Part shown: positions 39,168-50,091 of the stretch, in pieces | How positions within the stretch are numbered: the first letter of the stretch is position 1 | Layout: every line of letters begins with the position of its first letter | Assembly: GCF_015832195.1 (NCBI RefSeq) | Contig: NC_052021.1 | Location: forward strand, 3,162,001-3,226,000 | DNA: 64,000 nt | From: Motacilla alba alba | Lineage: Eukaryota > Chordata > Aves > Passeriformes > Motacillidae | Direction: 5' to 3' | Notes under the pieces: model-generated | Databases searched by the model: none | The model's input: only the letters and a program-made list of their open reading frames with translations | Told to the model about the DNA's origin: nothing | Made by a program: the position numbers and the translations under genes

Positions 39168-39322
39168 AGGTGGGGAGCACCGGGAAAGGGGTGCCGGGAG
39201 GTGGGGAGCACCGGGAAAGGGGTGCCGGGAGGTGGGGAGCACCGGGAAAGGGGTGCAGGGAGGTGGGGAGCACCGGGATAAGGGGTGCAGGGAGGTGGGA
39301 GCACTGGGAAAGGGCACCAGGA
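39168..39322. repeat. G-rich minisatellite, 31-bp unit, about five copies
   Basis: The unit starts AGGTGGGGAGCACCGGG and ends AAAGGGGTGCCGGG. Units at 39168-39198, 39199-39229 and 39230-39260 are nearly identical, 39261-39292 has one extra base, and a decayed copy ends near 39322. Every unit carries runs of three or four G, so G-quadruplex folding is plausible. It lies about 400-530 bp upstream of the MCU start codon. Confidence 0.9.
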
Positions 39323-39472
39323 GAGGCTGCAGGAAGATGGGGTGCAGCAAAAAAGCCACAACAGATACAGAGTAGGGGTGGCACAGGGATTTGGGGCGCT
39401 GGGTCAGACTGGAACCCCAGCCAACAGCAGTTTCAGTGAAGGGTAAGAAAAGTATGTGATCAAAAAATATCT

Positions 39473-39490
39473 GGATATACACACACACAC

Positions 39491-39524
<34 letters not shown>

Positions 39525-39606
39525 ATATGTATGTGTACATGCATACGTATATATATGTTTTTATATCTATATATATATATATGTATATAATATGTATTGC
39601 AGACAT
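39473..39606. repeat. Alternating AC/AT/GT microsatellite with a 38-bp perfect palindrome
   Basis: (AC)6 at 39479-39490 is followed by (AT)7 to 39504 and (GT)10 to 39524, then mixed TATG/TATA repeats to about 39606. Bases 39479-39516 are their own reverse complement. Alternating purine-pyrimidine tracts of this kind can adopt Z-DNA or cruciform structures. Confidence 0.9.
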
Positions 39607-42427
39607 GGTGGGCTGGGCTGCGAGCACAGACCTTGCAGCACCTGGGCTAAATGAGCAATCAGTGCTCAGCTTTCTCTCGAGAAATGATGTACCTGGATTC
39701 CTTTACTTAGAAGAGACCTTTTCCTCTGGCCTTGGGAGTTACTACACCACCGATGGCAGCTCCTTCTTAATTCCTGTTATTTATCCCTCTGTGTTTCTAA
39801 AAATACAGAGAGGAGCACGACCAAGTCATGGGATGACACAGATGTGCTTCAGCATCACCCACACCATCACAACTCTCCTTTTTCCATGCCCACCTTCCTC
39901 CAGTGCTGCCTTCCACAGGTCCTGATGGGTTGTTCTAAGCTTTCCTCCAAGCAATGTCGTTTTGGAGTTTGTCCCTGAGGAATGCTCCACCTCAATCCTC
40001 ATTTCTGGCTGGATTTTTCCTGCCGAGATGAGCTTTCCCTTCTTTCTCTTTGTTGGTTGGAGAGAGAGGTGGAAGCCTCGACTGTGTCCTTCTGGAGGGA
40101 TTTACCCACTGTCTTTGCAACTTCCCACATTCAGCATTTCAATGGCTATTTGCATTTTCTTGGAAAACCAAGGAGAAAAATTGCAGCAGATGCTCTTGAG
40201 CTTCATTGCTCAGACCTGACAGAGTCTTCGCTTGATCCCTGCTTGCCGTGTTTCCCTCTCCTGTCATGTTGAAAACTGATGGCAAAAGGAAAAATGCTTC
40301 AGAACAAGGATTTTCAGCAGCAAAGCCCTCAGTGATGACTCCACAGTGGAAGATGTTCCCACACACATCTCAGCAAAGGAGTCACCTCATGGACCACAGC
40401 CAGGGTTTCCCTCTCTGCGACATCCCAGCCTCTCCCTGGGACAGCTCCCAGCATCCCAGCACAGTGGGATTCAAATCCTAAAAACGGCACAACTGTGGTT
40501 AGTGCAGCCTGGGCGAGCTGGCAAAGAGAGATTAGAAAGGCAGGAAAGGGGCAGGAAGGAAGGCCCAGGATGGGGAAGGTCCCCTGGGGGCAGAGCCACC
40601 TCTTCTCCCCATGAACTACCCAGCCCAAATCTTCTTTTTGCCTGGGGAGCACAGACACATTTAGGATGAGCCTCGTGGGGTTTCCCACAGGGATCAGTGC
40701 CAGCAGCTCTGAGGGAGGACAAGGATGGGCACAGCAAGCAGACCCTGCCCCAGCTCTCTGCTATTCCCTACTCCTCCAGCCATTCATACTCTGTATTTAA
40801 ATATTCATTTATCATTAAAGAGGAGCTGGGAATGACCAAAAGTAAAAATTTTTGGCAGAGTCTACACATTTCCAGGGAATATTTGACAGAGGTGAGAGAA
40901 GATGGGCTTTGAGCAAAGGCTGAGGGCAGCAGAAAGGCCAAAAATTCATCAGCAAACCCGTGCTGAGTGTGTGGGCACTCATTACAAAGCACAAAAATGG
41001 GAATTAAATGTGAGCCCTGAGATCAATACCCCAGGCAATTAAACCAGCCAGCAGGGAACGGCTCCCCAAGGCGCAGGGAGAGAGTGGAGTGAGGGTATTG
41101 GCACCAAAATGAAACCCTGTCACTTCATGTCAAATAGCTCCTGCTAGAGGCATCTTCCACTCTTGGAAAACCTAAATAAAATCATGTATTTAACAAGGCT
41201 CTCTCCTGGTGCTTATAATTACAGCTGGCTGAATATTGGAAAGCTGCTCCTGAGAAGAATGGCTGGAGAAAAGCATACCAGAGTTTGCAATTAATATTAT
41301 TGCAGTGGGAAAGTGGAAAACTTGAGCTTCAAACCCTCATCAACCATCCTGACACTGCTGAGAGAGGCATGGATTGTTCCCTCCTGCAAATAAAACACTG
41401 ATGTAAGAGAAAGTGAGTGTGGGGTAAGGCACAGGCAAAGCCATCACTTTGGAAAACCTGCCCATGCCCCAAAGTGCTTGCATTAAATAAACCAGCTAGG
41501 AAGAAAAAAAGCTAAATGATCTTTTAGTCTATAGATCCATCCATTTCTCTGTGTTATTTAAATTTTGGATTAGCCAATTTTGCCCCCACAGATGTCCAGG
41601 GCTGTGATACAGCAGAATTGGGCACCTGGAGACTGATGCAGAATCCTGCAGGTGCATTAGGCACGGGTGGAGGAGGAAATTCAGGAGGATCCCGGGTCCA
41701 AGTGCTTTTTATCTCCTTTTATTTAGCAGAAAGGTTGGTGCTTCCAGGTCACTGCAGATAAAACAGCACAGCCCCGAGGTGGGGGGCAGAGTCTACTTGC
41801 CAATGAAGGAATGGTGCTGGCCACCTTCTGTGAGCTGAGCACTGCCCAGCTTCTCAGGGAGCAACAGGACAGGAGGGGGAAATTCCCCTGGTCTGGGCAG
41901 GATGGAGATCCCCGTCTCATCCCAACTCAGACCTGAGCTACCCAAACACACCAGTGTCTGCTGGCTGCCTCTCCACCCCTTTTTGGGATCTGGAGATGGC
42001 CAGACCTCAGCCACACAGAGACCCCTCTAAACCTCTGGGATCCCCTTGAGCCCGGCCAAAAGGTTCATCCTAAAAATCCCTGCAGCATTCCTGCTGTGGG
42101 AGGGCAGTGTCAGGATTCAGCAGCCTCCTGGATTCCTCAAGAGCAATCACTGTCTATTTATGCCTCTGGAAAATGTGTTTTTTAATGGGGGGGTACATTA
42201 AAGCCTGAGGAGAGACAGCCTAAGAGGCATCTGGAAGCAACTAAAATTAAAATAGCTAAAATTAGCCTCCTCAGCAGTGAGTCCTCCCTCTGATCTAGAT
42301 GCCGAGGTGCACATGACCCAGGCGTGCCTTTCTCACTTTCCCTTCCTGCTGCCATCCCATTCCTGGGCCACTGGGCACGGCCACAGCTGCTGCCACACCT
42401 ACCCATGACCCTGGAGAAGGAAGGAAG

Positions 42428-42612
42428 GAATTCCTCCCTCTGAGGGTGGGGAGGCCCTGGCACAGGGTGCCCAGAGCAGCTGGGGCTGTCCCTGGATCTC
42501 TGGAAGTGCCCGGGGCTTGGAGCAGCCTGGATGGTGGAAGGTGTCCCTGCCCACAGGGACAAGATGATCTTTAAGATCCCTTCCAACCCCTTAACATTCT
42601 ATGATTCTATAG
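42428..42612 (+). mobile_element. CR1 LINE 3' end with intact tail
   Basis: Contains GGCCCTGGCACAGGGTGCCC, CTGGATCTCTGGAAGTGCCC, GGTGGAAGGTGTCCCTGCCC, ATCTTTAAGATCCCTTCCAA and the terminal direct repeat ATTCTATGATTCTATA. Confidence 0.9.
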
Positions 42613-42879
42613 ATATACCAAAGCCCCTGAGGTCCCATATAGCACTCTTTCAGGCCCTGTACACAAGCCCTTCAGCCCTGCTGACCAGGACCTATAGAGA
42701 CACCCCTTGTGCAGTGCATACAAGCCTTTCAGGACCTGTACATAAGCCCCTCAGACCCTACAGACAGGCCGTTCAGGACCTATAAATGTGCTCCTTGTAC
42801 ACTGTATACAGGCCTTGAAGGACCTACACATATGGGCCCCTGAGACCCTACAGACAGACATTTCAGAACATATATATAT

Positions 42880-42955
42880 ATGTGTGTGTGTGTATGTATA
42901 TATATTTATATGCATATATATATAGATATAGATATAGATATATATATATACACAC
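42880..42955. repeat. (TA)/(TG)/(GATATA) microsatellite
   Basis: A TATATATA run, (TG)n, further TA-rich sequence and three GATATA units lie inside the degenerate tandem array. Confidence 0.85.
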
Positions 42956-43050
42956 CATAGACAGGCCCCTGAGACTCTATATACAGACCTTTCAGAATAT
43001 ATATATATATATAGGCTCCTCAGATCCTATCTACAGGCCTTTCAGAGCCT

Positions 43051-43073
43051 CTGTCTGTCTGTCTGTCTGTCTG
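43051..43073. repeat. (CTGT)n tetranucleotide microsatellite
   Basis: Five full CTGT units plus a partial one, inside the degenerate array. Confidence 0.9.
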
Positions 43074-43166
43074 GGCCTCTCAGAGCCTACATACAGAGCC
43101 TTTAGATTATTTATCTACCTATAGATAGGTGGGACCCTCAAACCTTATATATAGAACTCAGAGAAC

Positions 43167-43168
43167 CC

Positions 43169-43199
<31 letters not shown>

Positions 43200-43318
43200 T
43201 AAAAAATATATAAATGTATATATACATGTACACATATATAAAAATATACAAAAATATATAAATATATAAAAATGTATAAAAATATACATATTTTTATTTT
43301 AAAAGTGTACATGTATAT
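43167..43318. repeat. (TA)n and A/T-rich low-complexity tract
   Basis: A long TA run is followed by imperfect ATATAAAAA and ATGTATA repeats. It is the most AT-rich block of the window and sits 250-400 bp upstream of the MICU1 promoter boxes. Confidence 0.9.
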
Positions 43319-43570
43319 ATGGACCCCTGAGACCCTACATACAGGCCTTCAAGTACGTCTAAGCCCCTGAGACCCCACACACTCTCTTTCAGACCCTATA
43401 CCAAATCCCCTCAGGCCCTACACACGGGACCCGTGGGAACACTCACCCCACGCTGTATAAAAGCCTCTCGTGACCGACACAAAGAGGTTTCTGAACCCCT
43501 ACACACGCACGGACCCCCCAAAACCCGCAGCGACCCCCGCGCCCCTCACGGCGCCCGGCAGACTCCGAGG

Positions 43571-43690
43571 CCACGCCCACTACGGGAGGGCCACGCCCAC
43601 AACTGACAAACCACGCCCACATCCCCGCAGCCCCCGCCCAATGCCCCGCCCCCGGAAGCGCGCGCGCGGCGGGCGGGGCGGCGGGAGCGG
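43571..43690 (+). promoter_or_regulatory. MICU1: MICU1 promoter with phased KLF-type boxes
   Basis: TATA-less, GC-rich sequence just upstream of the inferred MICU1 first exon. CCACGCCCAC occurs three times identically at 43571-43580, 43591-43600 and 43611-43620, an exact 20-bp period; each contains the KLF/SP-type core CCACGCCC. Downstream are a CCAAT at 43638-43642, an SP-type CCCCGCCCCC, an ETS-type core CCGGAAG near 43652-43658 and an alternating GC tract (GCGCGCGCG) of the kind found near NRF1-like sites. ETS and NRF1 factors commonly drive nuclear genes for mitochondrial proteins. Factor assignments are motif-based inference. Confidence 0.6.
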
Positions 43691-43703
43691 CGGCGGGGTT
43701 GAG
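43655..43703 (+). other. MICU1: MICU1 non-coding exon 1 (3' end defined, 5' end approximate)
   Basis: MICU1 begins with a non-coding leader exon in mammals, and the first coding exon here (54449) opens directly at a splice acceptor, so an upstream leader exon is required. The best candidate lies in the CpG island, ending GGGGTTGAG with a consensus donor GTGAGC at 43704-43709. The start site is unknown; 43655 is only a guess placed after the CCAAT/ETS cluster. Joining this exon to 54448 would give the start codon an A at -3. It carries no ATG. Confidence 0.5.
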
Positions 43704-44886
43704 GTGAGCGGGTTCTGAGGGGCCGGGCTGGCCGAGAGGGGACGGCTCCGGGCTGCCGAGTCCACGGTCCCGGGGCTGCGGTTCTCTCGGCCTTGGGAGT
43801 GACGGGGGCACGGGCTGAGGGGATGCTAGCGCCCCAGACTGGGTGGGGGGGTTCCCAAGGCAAGGGGAAGTTCAAGGCCCCGGAATATGGGGTCTGCTTA
43901 GGCCAGAGGGCTGAGGGGAGCCCTGGGGGCTGAGCAGGGCTTCCCGGGCCACGGGGCTAGGGGGGCCCCGGGAACAGGAGGGTCCTGCCTCCCGGAGCTG
44001 AGGGACTCCAAGGCCTCGGGAGTGAGGGGCGCTGGGTCCCGGGGCTTGGGGCTCAGGGGTCCCAGGCCGCGGGGCTGTGCCCGGGAAAACCAGCTTTTCC
44101 GGGATACACGGGGCTCGGGCTGCCGTGTTCTTCTGGCTTCTCCATCGCGCGTCCCGCTGTGACACTGTGCCTTGCCCCGGGGCAGTGACCCCGCGGGGCT
44201 GGGGCTCCATCGCGGCGCTCGGAGGAAGGAGGGGGCCCTGCAGGGAGTGTTCTGGGGAGCTCACACCGTGCGAGCAGCTGCGTTTGGGTCAGTTTGCTTG
44301 CTGTTGCGGGATCGCCGGCAGCGCTGCCCGAGCTGTGTGAGTTATGGCCGTGTGTTAGAGCTCACGTCAAAGCACTTTCTCTTGATAGAAGTTCCTTAAA
44401 GCTTTAGCTCTGCTCAATGGCCCCAGCTGTGTTTGATGTGCTGTTTGTGTCGGAAAACCTTTAGGGTGAATTTGAGTTAATGTACTGCTCAGAGCACAGA
44501 AATGCCTGATGTTTATCACAACGTGATTTATGTGTTCTTTACTTGCCTCTAGTTTAATGAGCTGCTTGGGAAAGATGGTAAATCTGACTGTGTTTAGTGG
44601 GGTCTAGGGGGCTGGGCAGGTCAAATCAGGCAGGAATTTTGGAGGTTTCTCCTTTAGAATCCTCATTACCAGCTGGGGCTTGAGTTAAAGGCCTGGCTTA
44701 TCTTTAATTCCTTTATTCAGCTGTTGACCATTTTCCTCCTCCTCCTCCTCCTGGCTTTTTTTGGCTCGGTCTGAGATGCATTTCCTGAGGTCGATACGTG
44801 TGAGCACTGCAGGGCATGACTGCCAGGAGGGAAATTAGGTGCAGCAGGAAGTTATGATACTTACTATGTTTCTTTCTCATTTTTAG

Positions 44887-44965
44887 AACAGGCCCCAGCT
44901 GAGAAATACTTCCCTGTGTTCCCTGTGACCTCTTGACCTGCAAGCTGGGAGCAAATATCCTACAG
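44887..44965 (+). other. Candidate alternative MICU1 5' UTR exon, 79 nt
   Basis: This block has exon-like borders inside MICU1 intron 1, about 1.2 kb after the exon 1 donor. The upstream pyrimidine tract with TTTCTCATTTTTAG ends at 44886, and the downstream donor CTACAG|GTGAGG starts at 44966. The 79-base interior contains no ATG, as expected for a leader exon that must not disturb translation from exon 2. Both signals are stronger than most chance pairs, but there is no transcript evidence, so it may be a cryptic pair. Confidence 0.35.
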
Positions 44966-45409
44966 GTGAGGATGGTGTTGCTGAGGGCTGGGCTGTGCAA
45001 CCCCCTGCTCTCAGGTGCTTTAGCTGGTGAATTCATCCTTTGGCTGATTAATATACCCTGTGTAGAATTATTCTTGTCCTGGAGTGTTCTCTTAGGGCTT
45101 TTCTCAAAGCTGTAGGAGAATGAGTTGCCTTTTTTTGCGGTGTGCAAAGTTGTGCTGATTTTCTGCTGCAAGTGCTTGTGCACACTGAGCCCTGGAAGAA
45201 GTTTGCCTGCTTGGAGCTTTCTGTTAAGCCAACCTCAGCTGTTCCACCGCTTTCATAAAATGTAAAAAACTCCCAACACCAAAAAGACCTCAAGTGGTCA
45301 CTAAAAATGTGTTTGAACATAGGGAGGTATAAAAAAAGCCCCAACAAAAATACAGCCAAAGCTAATAAAAGAGACTTGAACAATGTGTTTGTCCATCTGG
45401 AGCAACAGA

Positions 45410-45580
45410 GCATTTAATGGCTTCCCACTGCCAGAGGGCAGGGTTAGATGGGATATTGGGAAGAAATCCTTCTGTGCGAGGCTGCCCAGAGCAGCTGTGG
45501 CTGCCCCTGGATCCCTGGCAGTGCCCAAGGCCAGGCTGGATGGGCCTTGGAGCAGCCCGGGATGGTGGAAGGTGTTTACA
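45410..45580 (+). mobile_element. CR1 LINE 3' fragment
   Basis: GGCTTCCCACTGCCAGAGGG, GATATTGGGAAGAAATCC and the core at 45483-45538, which is the exact reverse complement of 46546-46601. It lies in MICU1 intron 1 in the sense orientation. Confidence 0.9.
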
Positions 45581-46467
45581 GTGAATCATAAGCTCATGTA
45601 ACCCCTCTTTATTTCCTTGTGGAGGTGGCTTGTTCTCCCAGTGCCCCATTTCCTGCAGCATCTTTTGTGGTCTTCCCTAATGCTTCCTGAACCAAGGATG
45701 CTGAAATGCCATGCCTTGGAGGAAAAAGAATGATGTGCCTTGATTCCATCATTACTGCCTGCCTGCTGGGGACCCTCTGGAGTGCTCTGTGTGTCACTGG
45801 TGGCTGTGTCACTTCTCCCTGCAGGTTCCTGGGTAAGCTCACGGCAGAGTTTGAGGAGAGATGATCCTGTGCTCCTCAGGCTGCCCGACTTGCTGATCAT
45901 TTGAAGCAGCATCTCAGAAATGTGACTTTTTTCAGGTGATAGTTGAGGGACACATCAGCTTGTTTAGATCTGGAATGTAGCAGTAACCATTTTTATTGAG
46001 CAAAATAAGTTCTGTAGCAGCCATATTAAGTTTGTTATAAAAACACATTATTTCATGATGTTGCAGTTGCTGCAGTAACACTTCCTGAAGTGAGCTGGGA
46101 TATGGAAATACTTGGTTTTTTCTTCCCAACTTCCCAGCTGACTTGTTGGGGCCCAATACTTTAATTCAGTGCAGGGGGGCTGAGGATGCTTGGGTACGAC
46201 AATAAAAATAACCTTAATTATATTAATTCCAGGTTGTGATTTCCTGTTGGGACATTGAAGAGGTGCCAGTGAAAGGTGTCTTGGTGTAGATGTGACTTCA
46301 GGTGGGATGATGCTGTTTGGGATAATTCAGCAGGAAGCAGTTACCAGGGTGTTTGGGTGTTGTTCACCTTTGAGATGAATATTGCCTTTCTTTTTTAAAC
46401 TGAATTGCTCTAACAAGAGTGTGGTGCAAATGTGTGGCTCCCTCTTAAACACGGACTCATGGAAAGG

Positions 46468-46712
46468 CTATTAACAATCATCCAGTGTCACCCCTGCCGT
46501 GGGCAGGGACACCTTCCACCATCCCAGGTGGCTCAAAGCTCCATACAGCCTGGCCTTGGGCACTGCCAGGGATCCAGGGGCAGCCACAGCTGCTCTGGGC
46601 ACCCTGTGCCAGGGCCTGCCCACCCTGCCAGGGAACAATTCCTTCCCAATATCCCATCCATCCCTGCCCTCTGGCAGTGGGAAGCCATTCTCCCTTGTGC
46701 TTTTGCTTCATG
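46468..46712 (-). mobile_element. CR1 LINE 3' fragment
   Basis: Reverse CR1 with AGGGACACCTTCCACCATCC, the 56-bp core at 46546-46601, GGCACCCTGTGCCAGGGCC and TTCCCAATATCCCATCCATC. It pairs as an inverted repeat with the copy about 0.9 kb to its left. Confidence 0.9.
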
Positions 46713-49700
46713 TCCTTGTCCAAAATCATTCTGCAGCTCTTTTGTTGGTACTGAAAGGCTGAGGATGAATATTTTTCTTTAGGATGATGCATTTGACACT
46801 TGAAGCAAAAAATACACAGACTCCTAGCAGAAAGTGAGTAGAGCCTGAGGCACTTTGTCTCCCTAAGCACACACCATCCAAAGCCTGTGGCAGCCTCACC
46901 TCTTAGTTTTAGATTTAAGACACTTTAAAAGAGGAAAACCAGACTGTTAGATCGTGAGTTGTTTTACTGTGGCTTCTGTGCACTTACCTGAAAAGTCCTT
47001 GGGTCGGAAATTCTGGCTTGTGTTTGTCTGCTGCCCTGTCTGTGAGTACAGTGACTTGTTTATCCCCACAGAAACTTGCTGTGGAGTTTGCTTCTGTGCA
47101 TTCTGCATTTGACCTCTCTTGAGAGCAGCTTTTAATTGTAATCCCACCATGTGAAGAGCTCCTTGTCTGCAGCTGTGGGGCAGGACAAGGTTGGAAGAAC
47201 CAAAGCACTGATGGTTGTAACTGGGAATTTTGTTCTGAGGCTAGCACAAGGTTTGGGTTGGGGATTTTTTCTGGGTCTCCAAGGACTTTCAAGCCAAAAT
47301 TCCTGGTTGTTTCTCTTACTTTAGCTCTTTGATGTGGAACCTGAGATCCTCATGTAGACAACAAGAAAGAAGGTCATGGTTTGAGACAAGAAGATTTGCA
47401 GCTGACCTGTGCTTGAAATATGAGCCCTGGGAATCTGTGTGGCTGCAGAACTCATGGCCTGTCTGTGATGCAGACAAAGCTGCTGTGCTGCCACAGACCA
47501 GCCCCAGTGTCTGCGTGGGCCAGCTGTGTGCTGTACCACCACTTGAATTTCTGTGTTTTCTTCTGTTTGGTGCAAACTTCTCACCTCTGGCATTTTATCT
47601 TCAGGAGTTAGAAGAGCAGTGGGGTTTTTGTCACAAAAATCTCAGCTGTGATACAGGCAGGTACCTAAGGTGTGCTGCCTGCCTGCCCACCTTGGATGGA
47701 GCCAAGTGTTTGCTGCTGGCTTTTTCCTGCTGAAACTGAGCCCCTCAGGCTGTGTTCTAAAAGCACAAGGCTCTAGCCTGGCTTATCCATCTTCTTTTCT
47801 GCTCTCTGAAGCTCAAGCTATTCCAACAGTGTGTTGCTGTAGAAGCAACTGCAGTGATTCAGACCTGCTTTTCCTTGTTGGGGGCAAAGCAGTGCTGTAC
47901 TCTTCTCCTGATTTCCCAAATGATCTCCATCTGGTAAATGAAACACAAGTACTGTGAATTTTTCTGTTTGTTTCAGTAAGTTTTTAATTTAAAATTTCTT
48001 TGTATAGAAAAGAAAGCCACCAAAGCATGACTCTTTGGCCAGGAAGAAACATTTTCTCGAAGATGTGGCTGTAGATGATGTTTCTGTTTAAAAGGCAACT
48101 TCAGCCAAGGAGAAATTACCACATTGTGATGCTCAGGTGGTGGTGGGGGATGTTCACAAATCTTTTTCCTCCTTGTCACAGAGGAGTTCAGACTTCACCG
48201 TATCAAATTCTGAAACAATCCAATGTCTGTCACCCTTCAAAAAACCTTTGTCTCTTTCTGGAGCTGGAATTGTATCTGCAGGTAACTCAAACCTGCCAAA
48301 CTGCCACCTTGTCAGCCTAGGGAGGCTTTTGCTTTGTTCTAAATTTTTCTCTTCCAGAATTAATTGTTCATGTTTATCCATTAGGAGTTAACACTGGTTT
48401 TCTTGGAGCCCAGTGAGCCATAAACATTTCCTAAATGTGACTACTCTGAGATACTTTTGGTTTCTTGGGAGGTACATGCAGGTGGATGACTGTTGGATGG
48501 AGCTTCCAGGAGAGTCTCTCCATTCTGTGGAAAAGTTAGGAATTCCCAGGGAAATCATGCCCTAGGGACTCAGATTGTGCAATGCAAGTTAAATGAGTCA
48601 GGCCATTAAGCAGATACATTCCTGCTGGCTGTTACTTTTTATAGGAAAAGGCAGACATGTTATGTTTTCTTCCCCTCTGCCAACAGTTCTTTGATGATCC
48701 TTTGCTCCTCAAATGAGTGTGGAAATACCTGTGCTCTGGTGCACCTGCTGGAGTGGCTGCTTTGCAAAGGCAGCCTGATTATTTGAGAATAGCAACTGGA
48801 AAAAGAAAATTTCACACTACTGAGTAGGGTAGGAGTAGCTTATGAAGCAGGATTGTTATCCTCAATAAGGGGTGAGAAGATTTTACAGCTCTTCTAAATT
48901 ACCTCTGACATCTCTGGAGGTATTTTCAGGGAGCTTTTCATGGCTGGGGCTTACTGTGATGTTTTCTAGGTAGAAAAGCTGAAGGGATGTGCTGCATTTT
49001 GAGCGGAGGAAGGGAAGGGAAGCGTGAACCAGGAAAAAGCAGCATTTGGTATTTGTTTCTGTGCAAGTTTATAGCTGCCTCCTGGAAACCTGCAGTGCAT
49101 TGCTGGAGTCTGACAGTCTGAAGTAGCAAGGAAATAGTGTAGCCTTGCTGGAAGTGCTATTTTCAGTGCTGCTGCAACAGATGGGCCCAGTTTACTCTGT
49201 TTGGGTACACTCATTTTTCATTTGTGTCTCCAAAGCTGTGCTTCGTGGTGGCTGCATCCATCCACTCTCAGGTCCTCTGGCCACTCAGCTCACAGGTGAA
49301 ATTTGGGGTTGCTGTTGAGTTTGCAAAGTTTCTTCTGCCAGTTGAGTGGCACCAAAGTCTTTCCCAGGATGTAAACACTCCTGTCTCCCTTTCAAGGGAA
49401 GCCCAAGCCAGCTACTGTCCTACATCCTTATAAAAAATCCAGCTGCAATTTTAAAAAATGCTGTTATTAAAGCTAAATCTAACAGCTTGTGTGTTTGCAA
49501 TGCATCATCTTCTCTCCTTAGCCCTGAAAATCAGTACAATTATTTGGCAGAATAAAGCAGCTCCTGGGGGGAGGGATGTCACTGATCATCCCTGAGCCAT
49601 GGCTGGGTGTAGTTACAGATCTGTGGAGTTGGGGATTGGTCATTTCCAGGGCTGAGGATTTTGGGAAGAGGTGAAACTTTGCTGCAGTGACAGTTAGAAA

Positions 49701-50091
49701 GAAATTGCTGGGCTGTGGCTGAGGTTTCTGCATTGATTGATACTTGGGAGACTCTACATCAATTTGAGTCGTGCTCTGAAACAAATGTGGTTCCTCTCCA
49801 GCAAAATTAATGTGATCAAATATTGCCCCAATCTCCTACCTGAGGACAAATTACTTTTGCTGCTAGATTTCATTTTCCCAAAACTGATTTATGTGTCTTG
49901 GTAGGCTAATAACTTCAGTAAGGTGTGAAATCCTTTCTCTCAAAATTGTGCTTGGTAAGCTGAAAATTTGGAGGGGGAAAGGAGCAGGAGCTGTTTGGTC
50001 TGTCTTGGAAATGGGGGAAGGAGGGGATCTGGGTGTTTCATTAGCTGGATGCACCTCCTGGCACCCTTTCAGGAGTTATTCCCATACAAAT

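Larger units (their letters stand above)
42600..43440. repeat. Degenerate tandem array with embedded microsatellites
   Basis: A loosely repeated motif, roughly CCCCTGAGACCCTACA then CAGGCCTTTCAG, recurs about ten times at uneven 45-130 bp intervals (for example near 42612, 42736, 42837, 42966, 43017, 43076, 43321 and 43365). Between copies lie (TA)n, (TG)n, (GATATA)n and (CTGT)n tracts. The array starts directly after a CR1 3' tail and ends at the MICU1 CpG island. I recognise no known repeat family. Confidence 0.7.
39110..43570. other. MCU-MICU1 intergenic region
   Basis: This is the DNA between the two divergent promoters. It holds the G-rich minisatellite, the AC/AT/GT palindrome, one CR1 3' end and the degenerate tandem array, all listed separately. 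From about 39.65 to 42.42 kb I see only unique, moderately AT-rich sequence with no convincing exon; shared enhancers could lie here but none is identifiable by eye. Confidence 0.7.
43430..44360. other. CpG island at the MICU1 5' end
   Basis: A second CpG-dense, GC-rich block, separate from the MCU island, starts abruptly after the AT-rich tandem array and fades near 44.36 kb. It covers the phased promoter boxes and the probable exon 1 donor, and extends about 650 bp into intron 1. Edges are by eye. Confidence 0.8.

Noticed and set aside
38485..39384. 299-codon minus-strand open frame containing MCU exon 1
   Set aside because: Only 38653-38787 is coding. The frame runs past the splice donor on one side and through promoter and minisatellite on the other, with no in-frame ATG upstream of the MCU start.
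42600..43440. CRISPR-like direct repeats
   Set aside because: Repeats are degenerate and unevenly spaced, the intervening DNA is microsatellite, and the genome is vertebrate.
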